DNA of 13,590 nt from Gammaproteobacteria bacterium UBA2955 (GTDB lineage Bacteria > Pseudomonadota > Gammaproteobacteria > Pseudomonadales > Azotimanducaceae): positions 1 through 13,590 of the forward strand of contig DEBN01000058.1 of NCBI GenBank assembly GCA_002348825.1. The letters are read 5' to 3'. A model generated the notes under the pieces. The model was not told where the DNA came from. It searched no databases and saw only the letters and a list, made by a program, of their open reading frames with translations. Of this stretch, positions 1-6,420 are shown piece by piece (the first letter of the stretch is position 1; each line of letters begins with the position of its first letter). A program made the position numbers and the translations under genes.

Positions 1-1464
1 ACCGTCGAATGCCACATCGCGGCGGGGCTACCTCGAACTACAATTGTGGGGCTTGCCGAAGGTGCGGTTAAAGAGTCAAGGGATCGCATAAACAGTGCAC
101 TTAGAACCTGCGGCTTTCACTTTCCCCGCGGGCACGTCATCGTCAATCTTGCGCCGAGTCACCTGACCAAAAGCGGCAGCAGCTACGACCTACCCATCGC
201 ACTGGCCATTCTCTGCGCCAGCGACCAGATCGAAATACGCGAGGCCGCCACTACTGAATTCGTCGGTGAACTGGGCTTATTCGGTGAAATTCGCCGCATC
301 AACGGTCTATTGAGTTGCGCCTTGGCCTGTCAGAAAGCCCACCACGCCCTGTATCTGCCCAAAGCTAACGAGCTTGAAGCGAGCCTTATAAAACAGGGTA
401 AGTTACGAATTGCAGGGCATCTGCTGGAATTATGTGCTCACTTAAATGGTAAGCCGCAATCGGCTGTCCAAGCGCCCAAGAGCGAGCCCGTTGCTCGACA
501 CAGGCAGCGGCAGTCAACTTATGAGCAGATCCTTGGTCAAAGCGCTGCCAAGCGCGCCTCACTTATCGCTGCGGCGGGCAGCCACCATCTGCTCATGGTT
601 GGACCACCCGGTACAGGTAAAGCTTTGCTGGCGAAAGGCTTGGCTGAATTCCTGCCGCCACTTACAGACCAACAAATGCTCGAAGTGGCGGCAGTGTACT
701 CAGCAGCTGGCATATCTAGGCCAGACTACCATGACCCCCCGTTTAGAGAACCTCATCACTCCGCAACCGACGCGGCGCTGCTGGGTGGAGGCCAGACACC
801 TACACCGGGCGAGAGTGCATTGGCGCACCATGGCGTATTGTTTTTAGACGAGCTGCCGCACTTTCGCGCATCTGCTATCGATCTTTTGCGCGAGCCGCTC
901 GAGAGCGGCGTGGCAGTTATTTCTCGGGCCCGCTACAAGGTGCGCTATCCGTGCCGGTTTCAGCTCGTTGCCGCCATGAACCCATGCCCAGCCGGGCGCA
1001 TTTGCTCGGAAACAAGCTGCCGTTGCGCACCCAACCAGGTGCAGCGCTACCAAAGTCGGATCTCTGGCCCACTGCTCGATCGCATCGACTTGCAAGTTAG
1101 AGTGCCGCAACTTAGGCACGAGACCTTAACCAAACTCGAGCGCAGATCCGACACACGTCAGAGCATTAAGTTTTTGCGTCAACGAGTGGAATCAGCGCGA
1201 CTACGCCAACTGGACCGTCAAGGTCACACGAACAGCTGGCTGGACGCCGCGCGACTGCGCTCTGAAATGACTCGAGCAGGCCTGGATGAAAGCTTTTTAA
1301 CGACTATTCTGCAAAAGTTTCAGTTGTCTGCTCGGAGCTATCATAAAGTATGGCGCATCGCTCGAACCATCGCCGATTTGGACGAAAAGGATGCTATCTG
1401 CCAGGCACATGTGGTTGAGGCACTCGGCTTTCGATCCCTGCCGTGGGAGCAAGGCGTTAGGTAA
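1..1464 (+). CDS. yifB: YifB/ComM family Mg-chelatase-like AAA+ ATPase (5' end outside window)
   Basis: ComM-type AAA+ helicase. Members studied in naturally competent bacteria promote branch migration while transforming DNA is integrated. The reading frame is open from base 1 and its first codons encode the conserved region before VGLAEGAVKESRDR, so the gene starts upstream; the GTG at 46 is an internal Val, not the start. About 30 N-terminal residues are missing by comparison with the family. Counting from base 1, the N-terminal ChlI-like domain spans about residues 1-150. Walker A GPPGTGK is at 201-207 and Walker B LFLDE at 280-284. The family's four-cysteine cluster (Cys329, 335, 340, 342) comes just before QVQRYQSRISGPLLDRIDL. 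The gene ends 28 bases before a hairpin terminator. The family is widespread in bacteria not known to be competent, so a role in transformation here is not shown. Family call very secure. Confidence 0.96.
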   Translation, partial: TVECHIAAGLPRTTIVGLAEGAVKESRDRINSALRTCGFHFPRGHVIVNLAPSHLTKSGSSYDLPIALAILCASDQIEIREAATTEFVGELGLFGEIRRINGLLSCALACQKAHHALYLPKANELEASLIKQGKLRIAGHLLELCAHLNGKPQSAVQAPKSEPVARHRQRQSTYEQILGQSAAKRASLIAAAGSHHLLMVGPPGTGKALLAKGLAEFLPPLTDQQMLEVAAVYSAAGISRPDYHDPPFREPHHSATDAALLGGGQTPTPGESALAHHGVLFLDELPHFRASAIDLLREPLESGVAVISRARYKVRYPCRFQLVAAMNPCPAGRICSETSCRCAPNQVQRYQSRISGPLLDRIDLQVRVPQLRHETLTKLERRSDTRQSIKFLRQRVESARLRQLDRQGHTNSWLDAARLRSEMTRAGLDESFLTTILQKFQLSARSYHKVWRIARTIADLDEKDAICQAHVVEALGFRSLPWEQGVR

Positions 1465-1491
1465 TACCGATGAATTGGATAAAGCTATAAA

Positions 1492-1515
1492 AAAAGGCCT
1501 CCGAGGAGGCCTTTT
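1492..1515. terminator. Bidirectional intrinsic terminator between yifB and the porin gene
   Basis: Perfect 10-bp inverted repeat AAAAGGCCTC / GAGGCCTTTT around a CGAG tetraloop. The GC-rich core is flanked by an A run on one side and a T run on the other, so it can end transcription from both directions. It sits between the stop of yifB (+) at 1464 and the stop of the porin gene (-) at 1541, as expected for convergent genes. Confidence 0.9.
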
Positions 1516-1540
1516 AGTCTGTTGTATCAGCCGAAGGGAG

Positions 1541-2158
1541 TTAAAAGCTTTTGCCAACAGAAAATACGATGGCTTCACCACCGCCGATGTCGTCGTCTGG
1601 GAAAATCAACGAGACACCTAAATCGAGCTCGGCAACCGAAAAACCATAGTCCGCCTGAAAATAAGCTCCTTCAAAGTCCTGGCCAAAGCTACCGTAAGTC
1701 GCGGCAAATCCAGCGCCCAAATCGGCAGACAGCGCTGTAAAGCTGTAATCCTGCTCTGCGGCTGGATCATCATAAGTGCCGACGGAGTATTCTAAACTCA
1801 GCGGCCCGTACCCTACATTCAGGTTAATTTCTTCATAGGTATTGTCGAAATCGCCCGTGTAGTAATAGCCAGTAAACCCAACACCAGCGGATAGATCGCC
1901 CATTTCAACGCCGTACCCTAAGTAGCCGTCTACCTCCAATCCGTCCCCTACGTCTGCAGTCCAGGCTCCAGCGTAAAAACCACCTTCTTCAAAGTCGATA
2001 CCTGCACTGGCCGAGGAGCTCTTTTGAAAAAATCCCCGATAGTAGTATTCCGAGACAAAACCAACGTTGTATGACACATCGGCGTGGCTGACCACCGGCA
2101 CTGACGCCGCGCCAGCCATGGCCGCCGCTACAGATAAAGATTTCAACATTGCCTTCAT
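1541..2158 (-). CDS. TorF family putative outer-membrane porin (gcw_chp family)
   Basis: Predicted small outer-membrane beta-barrel protein of the gcw_chp/TorF family, 205 aa. Seen: a Sec signal peptide with cleavage likely after Ala26 (VSHA|DVSY), then alternating aromatic and glycine-rich strands (YNVGFVSEYYYRGFF, GFYAGAW, GVGFTGYYYTG) and a C-terminal phenylalanine (FSVGKSF), typical of outer-membrane barrels. The mature protein is acidic and rich in Tyr and Gly. The ATG has a strong Shine-Dalgarno (GGAGA about 5 bases upstream). The substrate is unknown, and porin function is assigned by family only. The upstream gap carries a sigma-54 promoter match and NtrC-like sites, which suggests induction under nitrogen limitation. 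From memory, relatives are often encoded beside glnK-amtB; no such genes are present here. It converges on yifB across a shared terminator. Confidence 0.88.
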   Translation of the reverse strand: MKAMLKSLSVAAAMAGAASVPVVSHADVSYNVGFVSEYYYRGFFQKSSSASAGIDFEEGGFYAGAWTADVGDGLEVDGYLGYGVEMGDLSAGVGFTGYYYTGDFDNTYEEINLNVGYGPLSLEYSVGTYDDPAAEQDYSFTALSADLGAGFAATYGSFGQDFEGAYFQADYGFSVAELDLGVSLIFPDDDIGGGEAIVFSVGKSF

Positions 2159-2241
2159 AATTTCTCCTTTCCATTTCCGCTAATAACAGCTTTTAAGTAA
2201 ACAGACCGAATCCAAGCGATGGTCCGATGTGATCACCGAGA

Positions 2242-2257
2242 TGCAACAACGATGCCA
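2242..2257 (-). promoter_or_regulatory. Sigma-54 (RpoN) promoter for the TorF-family porin gene
   Basis: On the minus strand the sequence reads TGGCATCGTTGTTGCA. The consensus is TGGCAC-R-N4-TTGCW. The -24 element matches 5 of 6 (TGGCAT), the -12 element matches fully (TTGCA), and exactly 10 bases separate the GG and GC pairs, as sigma-54 requires. The predicted start is near 2231, giving a leader of about 73 bases before the ATG at 2158. Two NtrC-like dyads lie upstream. No convincing sigma-70 promoter was found in the same gap. Confidence 0.78.
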
Positions 2258-2283
2258 GAGTTACATTCGTATAAGGAATCTGG

Positions 2284-2295
2284 GTTTGCGCAAAC
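2284..2295. repeat. 12-bp perfect palindrome in the porin regulatory region
   Basis: GTTTGCGCAAAC is a perfect palindrome between the NtrC-like sites and the sigma-54 promoter, about 53-64 bases upstream of the predicted start. It could be an operator for a second regulator, but I cannot name one. A lone extra NtrC half-site GCACCA lies at 2304-2309. Confidence 0.4.
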
Positions 2296-2320
2296 ACACA
2301 GAGGCACCAGAACAATCTAG

Positions 2321-2337
2321 TGCCCCATAGTGGTGCA
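2321..2337. promoter_or_regulatory. NtrC-type binding site, promoter-proximal
   Basis: The 17-base dyad TGCCCCATAGTGGTGCA matches 14 of 17 positions of the enterobacterial NtrC consensus TGCACCAAAATGGTGCA; its arms are TGCCCCA and TGGTGCA, with one mismatch between them. The centre, 2329, lies about 98 bases upstream of the predicted sigma-54 start, a normal position for NtrC enhancer sites. It lies wholly between genes. Confidence 0.7.
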
Positions 2338-2352
2338 GAACGAGCGCTGCCC

Positions 2353-2369
2353 AGCACCAAAACAGAGCA
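2353..2369. promoter_or_regulatory. NtrC-type binding site, promoter-distal
   Basis: AGCACCAAAACAGAGCA matches 13 of 17 positions of the NtrC consensus. The left half GCACCAAAA is perfect and the right half is degenerate. The centre, 2361, is 32 bp from the proximal site, the same spacing as the paired NtrC sites upstream of E. coli glnAp2. It sits just past the stop of the cupredoxin gene, between genes. Confidence 0.6.
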
Positions 2370-2375
2370 GACTTA

Positions 2376-2966
2376 TCAAAGCGCTGAGAGATATTGCTCC
2401 AGGCGTTGGGTGTTCATCGCGAATGAAGCCTTCATGTTTTGCGCAGCCTCCTCAATTTCGCTCATATTTACGGGGTCTCCAACCTGTATGACACCAACCA
2501 TGGCCATAACCACATGGGGATCGCACTGATAGACATAGACCCCCTCTTTATCCAGGGTAACGCTGATATCTTGGCTCAGTTGTCCCGCCCAAGAGTCGGC
2601 GCCGTCAGGAATCATTCCCGCAATAGACGCCGAATTGTGCGCAAGATCGGTGGCTTTGAAATGCACCGTGTCACCGACTGAAACCTTGATCACTGCAGGC
2701 TCAAAAATCATGCTGCCACCCGGGCCTGAGTTGAGCATTTTTACCTCGTGCTCCGAACCCTCGGACAATGACACCTTCTCCATCTGCACAACAACAGGGG
2801 CTGCTGCAACACTGGGTTCGGTTTCCTTACTAAGGGATCTTTTTACAGTACCGAAAGGCTTCAGCCGCTCGCGAATTTCCGCATTGGTGCCCGGGGGTAC
2901 TGCATTAACGGTAAATACAACTAACGCGAGTGCTAATCCCGAGACCGAAAATACAAGACGCCTCAA
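2376..2966 (-). CDS. Secreted pseudoazurin-like blue copper protein (cupredoxin)
   Basis: Predicted periplasmic type-1 copper protein that carries single electrons between redox partners. 196 aa, with a signal peptide ending near Ala22 (TVNA|VPPG). Residues 80-165 resemble pseudoazurin: the GHN-type segment DLAHNS gives His110, followed by a pseudoazurin-like MIPDGA stretch; then the CDPHVVMAM motif gives Cys148, His151 and Met156, so all four copper ligands are present with the usual Cys-His-Met spacing. A helical C-terminal tail (about 167-196) also recalls pseudoazurin. Unusually, about 55 residues lie between signal and cupredoxin domain and contain EIRERLKPFGTV, reminiscent of the segment before the haem domain of c5-type cytochromes. 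The start is TTG: an in-frame TGA lies immediately upstream and AGGAG is 7 bases away. It is separated from the isovaleryl-CoA dehydrogenase gene by 166 bases and probably transcribed from its own promoter. Redox partner unknown; the nearby quinoprotein is a candidate. Confidence 0.9.
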   Translation of the reverse strand: MRRLVFSVSGLALALVVFTVNAVPPGTNAEIRERLKPFGTVKRSLSKETEPSVAAAPVVVQMEKVSLSEGSEHEVKMLNSGPGGSMIFEPAVIKVSVGDTVHFKATDLAHNSASIAGMIPDGADSWAGQLSQDISVTLDKEGVYVYQCDPHVVMAMVGVIQVGDPVNMSEIEEAAQNMKASFAMNTQRLEQYLSAL

Positions 2967-2973
2967 TCAAGTT

Positions 2974-2978
2974 CTCCT
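2974..2978 (-). promoter_or_regulatory. Ribosome binding site that fixes the TTG start of the cupredoxin gene
   Basis: AGGAG on the minus strand, 7 bases before the TTG at 2964-2966. A TGA overlaps the spacer in frame, so no earlier start is possible. The next in-frame ATG lies well inside the protein and would remove the signal peptide. Confidence 0.75.
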
Positions 2979-3117
2979 AGATAAATTTTTTATTCTTACC
3001 GCGTGTTTGAGAGCGGCTTCGAACATCGCCTGCCAACAAATCGAGTAAACATGCAATCCGCATATTCGACGTGCGCAGACTCAATCCGACTGCTGGAACG
3101 GAATCATTCCCGCCGCA

Positions 3118-3146
3118 ATTATAGCCTTAGCCTTAGGTCGCGTCGA
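3118..3146 (-). promoter_or_regulatory. Candidate sigma-70 promoter for the cupredoxin gene
   Basis: On the minus strand a perfect -10 box TATAAT (3118-3123) follows TCGACG (3141-3146; 4 of 6 to TTGACA) with a 17-base spacer. The -35 box lies inside the last codons of the isovaleryl-CoA dehydrogenase gene. The predicted start near 3111 gives a leader of about 145 bases before the TTG. No intrinsic terminator was found in the 166-base gap, so read-through from upstream is also possible. Confidence 0.42.
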
Positions 3147-4293
3147 ACAACTCACGGCCAATTAACATACGACGAATTTCACTGGTGCCTGCACCGATTT
3201 CGTAAAGCTTAGCATCGCGCAGTAACCGACCCGCCGCGTAGTCGTTGATATAGCCGTTGCCGCCCAATGCTTGAATCGCTTGCAGCGCGTGCTGGGTGGC
3301 GCGCTCTGCTGCGTAAAGTATGCATCCGGCCGCATCAATTCGGGTCGTCCTGTCATGATCACAGGCCGCGGCTACGGAATATACATAAGCCCGCGCAGCA
3401 TTGGTTTCGGTATATAAATCGGCCAGCTTGCCCTGCATTAATTGAAATTCACCAATGGGACGGCCAAATTGTTTGCGTTCTTTTAAGTACGGTGCCACAA
3501 GATCCAAACAAGCGCGCATAATACCCAGGGGTCCACCCGCAAGCACCACTCGCTCATAGTCCAGACCGCTCATAAGAATACGAACACCTTCACCGACTCG
3601 ACCAAGTATCTGCGTTTTAGGTACTCGACAGTCTTCGAAAATGAGCTCCGCCGTATCCGACCCACGCATACCCAACTTGTCGAGCTTGGTCCCGGTGGTG
3701 AAGCCTGTTTGAGTCTTCTCAATCAGGAACGCGGTGATACCTTTCGATCCTAGTTCAGGATCGACCGTGGCATAGACCACGAGCACATCTGCCTGCGGAC
3801 CATTGGTGATCCACATCTTTCCCCCGTTTAAAATGTAGTTGTCGCCGTCCTCCCGCGCGCGCAGTCCCATACTCACCACATCGGAACCCGAATTGTGTTC
3901 GCTCATCGCCAACGCACCAACGTATTCACCACTGATTAGGTCCGGCAAGTACGCTTGCTTCTGTTCATCCGTTCCAAAGCGCGCCAATTGATTCACACAT
4001 AAATTAGAGTGTGCGCCATACGACAAACCAACCGCACCTGAGGCCCGGCTGATCTCCTCCATCACCACCGTATGTGCAAGATAGCCAAGATCGACGCCCC
4101 CAAAGGTTTCTGCAACCGTCATGCCTAAAACGCCGAGCTCGCCGAGCTTCGGCCATAGCTCTCGCGGAAAAACATTGCTGCGGTCAATCTCGGCAGCCAT
4201 AGGTGAAATTTCACGCGCACAAAAGTTTGCGACGCTATCGCGCAGTGCATCTAGGGTTTCACCTAGACCAAAATCAAAGTCAGGTAAGCTCAT
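3133..4293 (-). CDS. liuA: Isovaleryl-CoA dehydrogenase (LiuA type)
   Basis: Cytoplasmic FAD-dependent acyl-CoA dehydrogenase that converts isovaleryl-CoA to 3-methylcrotonyl-CoA in leucine breakdown and passes electrons to ETF. 386 aa, full length. The N-terminal helical domain is at about 8-120; the middle domain carries the family signatures [15 protein letters not shown] (about 127-141) and WITNG (161-165). The C-terminal domain contains QALGGNGY (341-348). Two features separate it from medium- and short-chain enzymes: the catalytic base appears to be Glu247 in [11 protein letters not shown], where isovaleryl-CoA dehydrogenases place it, and the usual catalytic Glu of MCAD is replaced by Ala in [11 protein letters not shown] (Ala368). 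The start has GGAG 5 bases upstream, and only 19 bases separate it from the RDD gene, so cotranscription is likely. The usual partners (liuB, C, D, E) are not in the window. Assignment strong. Confidence 0.93.
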   Translation of the reverse strand: MSLPDFDFGLGETLDALRDSVANFCAREISPMAAEIDRSNVFPRELWPKLGELGVLGMTVAETFGGVDLGYLAHTVVMEEISRASGAVGLSYGAHSNLCVNQLARFGTDEQKQAYLPDLISGEYVGALAMSEHNSGSDVVSMGLRAREDGDNYILNGGKMWITNGPQADVLVVYATVDPELGSKGITAFLIEKTQTGFTTGTKLDKLGMRGSDTAELIFEDCRVPKTQILGRVGEGVRILMSGLDYERVVLAGGPLGIMRACLDLVAPYLKERKQFGRPIGEFQLMQGKLADLYTETNAARAYVYSVAAACDHDRTTRIDAAGCILYAAERATQHALQAIQALGGNGYINDYAAGRLLRDAKLYEIGAGTSEIRRMLIGRELFDAT

Positions 4294-4312
4294 AACGCTC
4301 CGTATTAGTTAG

Positions 4313-4768
4313 TTACTGTTGCTCTGCAGCATCCGCCACCCGCGCCACCACTTGAGTTCCGCACACCCAGTCATGAACACAACGCCGATCGGGGCGAAGA
4401 CCAACAAGGAGGTCGATAACTGGTAAGAACCAGTAGCCGATGAACGCTGCATGCAGCAACGGAAAAAAAGGCGCCCGTAACAAAATTAACTTCCAAAACG
4501 CCGGCACTTGCCCAGACCTATGATCGACAACTTTAATCTTAACAAACCATTTACCTAAGGTCTGGCCTTGACGCCACAAAAGCAAGCCGTTAACCAAAAG
4601 ATAGCCGGCAACCCCAAGACAGAAAACACGGAACCAAGGGAACCCGCCAGCCCACGCTTCAGCGTTTTCTATAACGCCACTCACCAACATAACCAGCATC
4701 GCCACCGTCGGCACGAGGATAAAATCTACAACAGTGGCGACGACACGACGCCAAAAACTAGCGGGCAT
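4313..4768 (-). CDS. RDD family integral membrane protein
   Basis: Small inner-membrane protein of unknown function, 151 aa. Seen: the family's Arg/Asp pair in the first helix (Arg8 and Asp15 in RRVVATVVDF), GQTLGKWFVKIKVVD (68-82) in the central loop, and a C-terminal RRCVHDWVCGTQVV with the HD...GT signature. Predicted membrane segments lie at about 10-32, 45-66 and 102-124. Its ATG follows the stop of the quinoprotein gene by one base (TAA-C-ATG), which points to translational coupling; its own Shine-Dalgarno is weak. Some RDD proteins have been linked to ion or proton exchange, but nothing here points to a substrate. Confidence 0.88.
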   Translation of the reverse strand: MPASFWRRVVATVVDFILVPTVAMLVMLVSGVIENAEAWAGGFPWFRVFCLGVAGYLLVNGLLLWRQGQTLGKWFVKIKVVDHRSGQVPAFWKLILLRAPFFPLLHAAFIGYWFLPVIDLLVGLRPDRRCVHDWVCGTQVVARVADAAEQQ

Positions 4769-4769
4769 G

Positions 4770-6368
4770 TTACTCGGGCTCTGAACCCGAGCCGTCTATC
4801 GACTCGGCTAACTGAAAAACCAGAAAGGCATTGCCTCCATCCATTCCCACACCGGCGTAGCCGGAGCTGACCAACAATAAATCATCAACAAGCAATGGCC
4901 CATGCGCGTCAATACTGCCGCCTTCAGCCTCTCGCCCGTTCACGGTGATGAATGATCGCGCCGTTTTATAACGCCACAAAATCTTTCCGCTCACCGCGTC
5001 ATAAACCTCCAATTGCCCTGCGAGGTCCCCGGATACAACGATCCCATCGGCCGCGACAATTCCAGCGGACAATCCGGGCCAAAACCCCAGCGCCTCTCGA
5101 GCTTGTGCGCTGAAGTCCTTCGCCGCAAACCATTGCACCGAGCCATCGTCTAAACTCAACGCATAAAGCCCGGGTGTCGGCTCGGCGCTAAGATCCAAGC
5201 CCGCTGGGAAGTCACTGATAGGCACGTACAGAAGTCCCCGTTGAGTATCCGCCGCGAGCCCCCAATGAATCCCTCCAAGGTAGCCACCGCGACCGAACTG
5301 CTGACTCCAGACCTGGTTTCCAGTCAGCGGATCCAACGCGCTCACCGCACCAGATTTTTGCGCGACATAAAGCAACTCACGACCTTGGCTATTTTTGGTC
5401 AACAACGGCGGCGCGCCAAAATCTAAGTCCGGGCCTTCTTGCTCAGGACAATTCGCCCCGCCCGCAACACAGGCCATATTAAACGTATCGTTGGCGGTAA
5501 ACTGATTTACCCAGCGTCGCTTGCCGTTCGCTATATCAACCGCAAAAATCGCGTCGCTGGTTTCTGTCGCGGGTGCTGTGTAGTTTTCGCCCGTGCCGTA
5601 AAACAGCAACCCGCGTTGGCGATCGAGCGTCGGGGCACTCCATACTGGAGCGCCGCTAGGCCCCCATTTTTTAACAAAAAAGTAGTGCGAGCCGGTAACT
5701 TGCGCTTCTTCTTCTATCGTCGGCAGATACCAGAGCTGCCGGCCCGTTTCGGCATCCAACGCCGCCATGCCACCGCTGGTTGTGCAACAGCCGTAGAAGG
5801 GCAACATGCTTAAACCAATCTCCTGGCTGGAAATCGGCAGGTAGATCACGCCGTCTGCCACCAGCGGCGAGCCAGAATACATCGGTAATGGTTCGCTCTC
5901 CGTGCCACGCTGCCAAAGCGTCTTGCCACTCTCTGCATGGATAGCGAACACGCCTTTTTCTCGGTGGGCAAAGAACAACGTCGGGCCGAAGTCGGTAGCT
6001 ACGCCAACAATACTGCTGGCGGCACCACCCGCAGCATCGGAATTGCGCCAACGTACACAGCCGGACTCGCGGTTAAGCGCCAGCAAACCATTTTCACCAT
6101 CACCGATATAAATCGTGTCCGAGGTAACCAGCGGGTAAAACCGTGGCGTTTTAGTGCTGAGCCCATAGGCCCATTTCAGCTGCAATCGATGCACATTTTG
6201 CGCGTTAATTTGACTGTCCGCAGACTGCACAAACCGAGTGTTCGCGGCATCGATGCCCCAACTCGCCGGAAAAAATCTTTCGGTATTAGGGGCGCTACTA
6301 CAATCGGTCGCCCAAGCGGTACTGCAATACACCGCAGTAACGGCGACAACGTAGAATAATCTCAACAT
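4770..6368 (-). CDS. Exported PQQ-type beta-propeller protein, PVA-dehydrogenase-like quinoprotein without haem domain
   Basis: Predicted periplasmic quinoprotein of the polyvinyl-alcohol-dehydrogenase-like branch, which would oxidise an alcohol using PQQ. 532 aa, signal peptide ending near Ala20 (TAWA|TDC). Propeller blades recur with the Trp-docking pattern, e.g. GLLALNRESGCVRW, ALDAETGRQLW, AVDIANGKRRW, ALDPLTGNQVW, ALSLDDGSVQW and VYDAVSGKILW. A vicinal Cys pair (Cys194-Cys195 in FYGCCTTSGG) matches the unusual disulfide next to PQQ in quinoprotein alcohol dehydrogenases. GTGENYTAP (258-266, Asn262 possible Ca ligand) and GPDLDFG (312-318, Asp314/Asp316 possible catalytic Asp) align by eye with active-site segments. 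There is no CxxCH, so it is not a quinohaemoprotein and needs an outside electron acceptor. Start ATG with modest GGAA. It is 52 bases after the aminotransferase gene and coupled to the RDD gene. Substrate unknown; a BamB-like non-enzymatic role is less likely. Confidence 0.85.
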   Translation of the reverse strand: MLRLFYVVAVTAVYCSTAWATDCSSAPNTERFFPASWGIDAANTRFVQSADSQINAQNVHRLQLKWAYGLSTKTPRFYPLVTSDTIYIGDGENGLLALNRESGCVRWRNSDAAGGAASSIVGVATDFGPTLFFAHREKGVFAIHAESGKTLWQRGTESEPLPMYSGSPLVADGVIYLPISSQEIGLSMLPFYGCCTTSGGMAALDAETGRQLWYLPTIEEEAQVTGSHYFFVKKWGPSGAPVWSAPTLDRQRGLLFYGTGENYTAPATETSDAIFAVDIANGKRRWVNQFTANDTFNMACVAGGANCPEQEGPDLDFGAPPLLTKNSQGRELLYVAQKSGAVSALDPLTGNQVWSQQFGRGGYLGGIHWGLAADTQRGLLYVPISDFPAGLDLSAEPTPGLYALSLDDGSVQWFAAKDFSAQAREALGFWPGLSAGIVAADGIVVSGDLAGQLEVYDAVSGKILWRYKTARSFITVNGREAEGGSIDAHGPLLVDDLLLVSSGYAGVGMDGGNAFLVFQLAESIDGSGSEPE

Positions 6369-6420
6369 TACTGTTCCAAATATTTTTTAGCGCTGTAACC
6401 CCGATGTATAACAAGCGGCC

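Noticed and set aside
46..48. GTG as the start codon of yifB
   Set aside because: The frame is open back to base 1, and the preceding codons encode conserved YifB sequence, so this is an internal Val.
844..1119. Minus-strand reading frame inside yifB
   Set aside because: It is antisense to the conserved AAA+ core and has no family features or ribosome binding site worth noting.
2229..2236. GTGATCAC palindrome, possible CRP site in the porin leader
   Set aside because: The TGTGA and TCACC halves abut without the 6-base spacer a CRP site needs, and the palindrome lies at or after the predicted transcription start.
2303..2319. A third NtrC site around the half-site GCACCA
   Set aside because: Only about 10 of 17 positions match and the second half is absent; kept only as a lone half-site.
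5671..6359. Long reading frames on both strands overlapping the quinoprotein gene
   Set aside because: They lack recognisable domains and lie inside a gene with strong family similarity; they are shadows.
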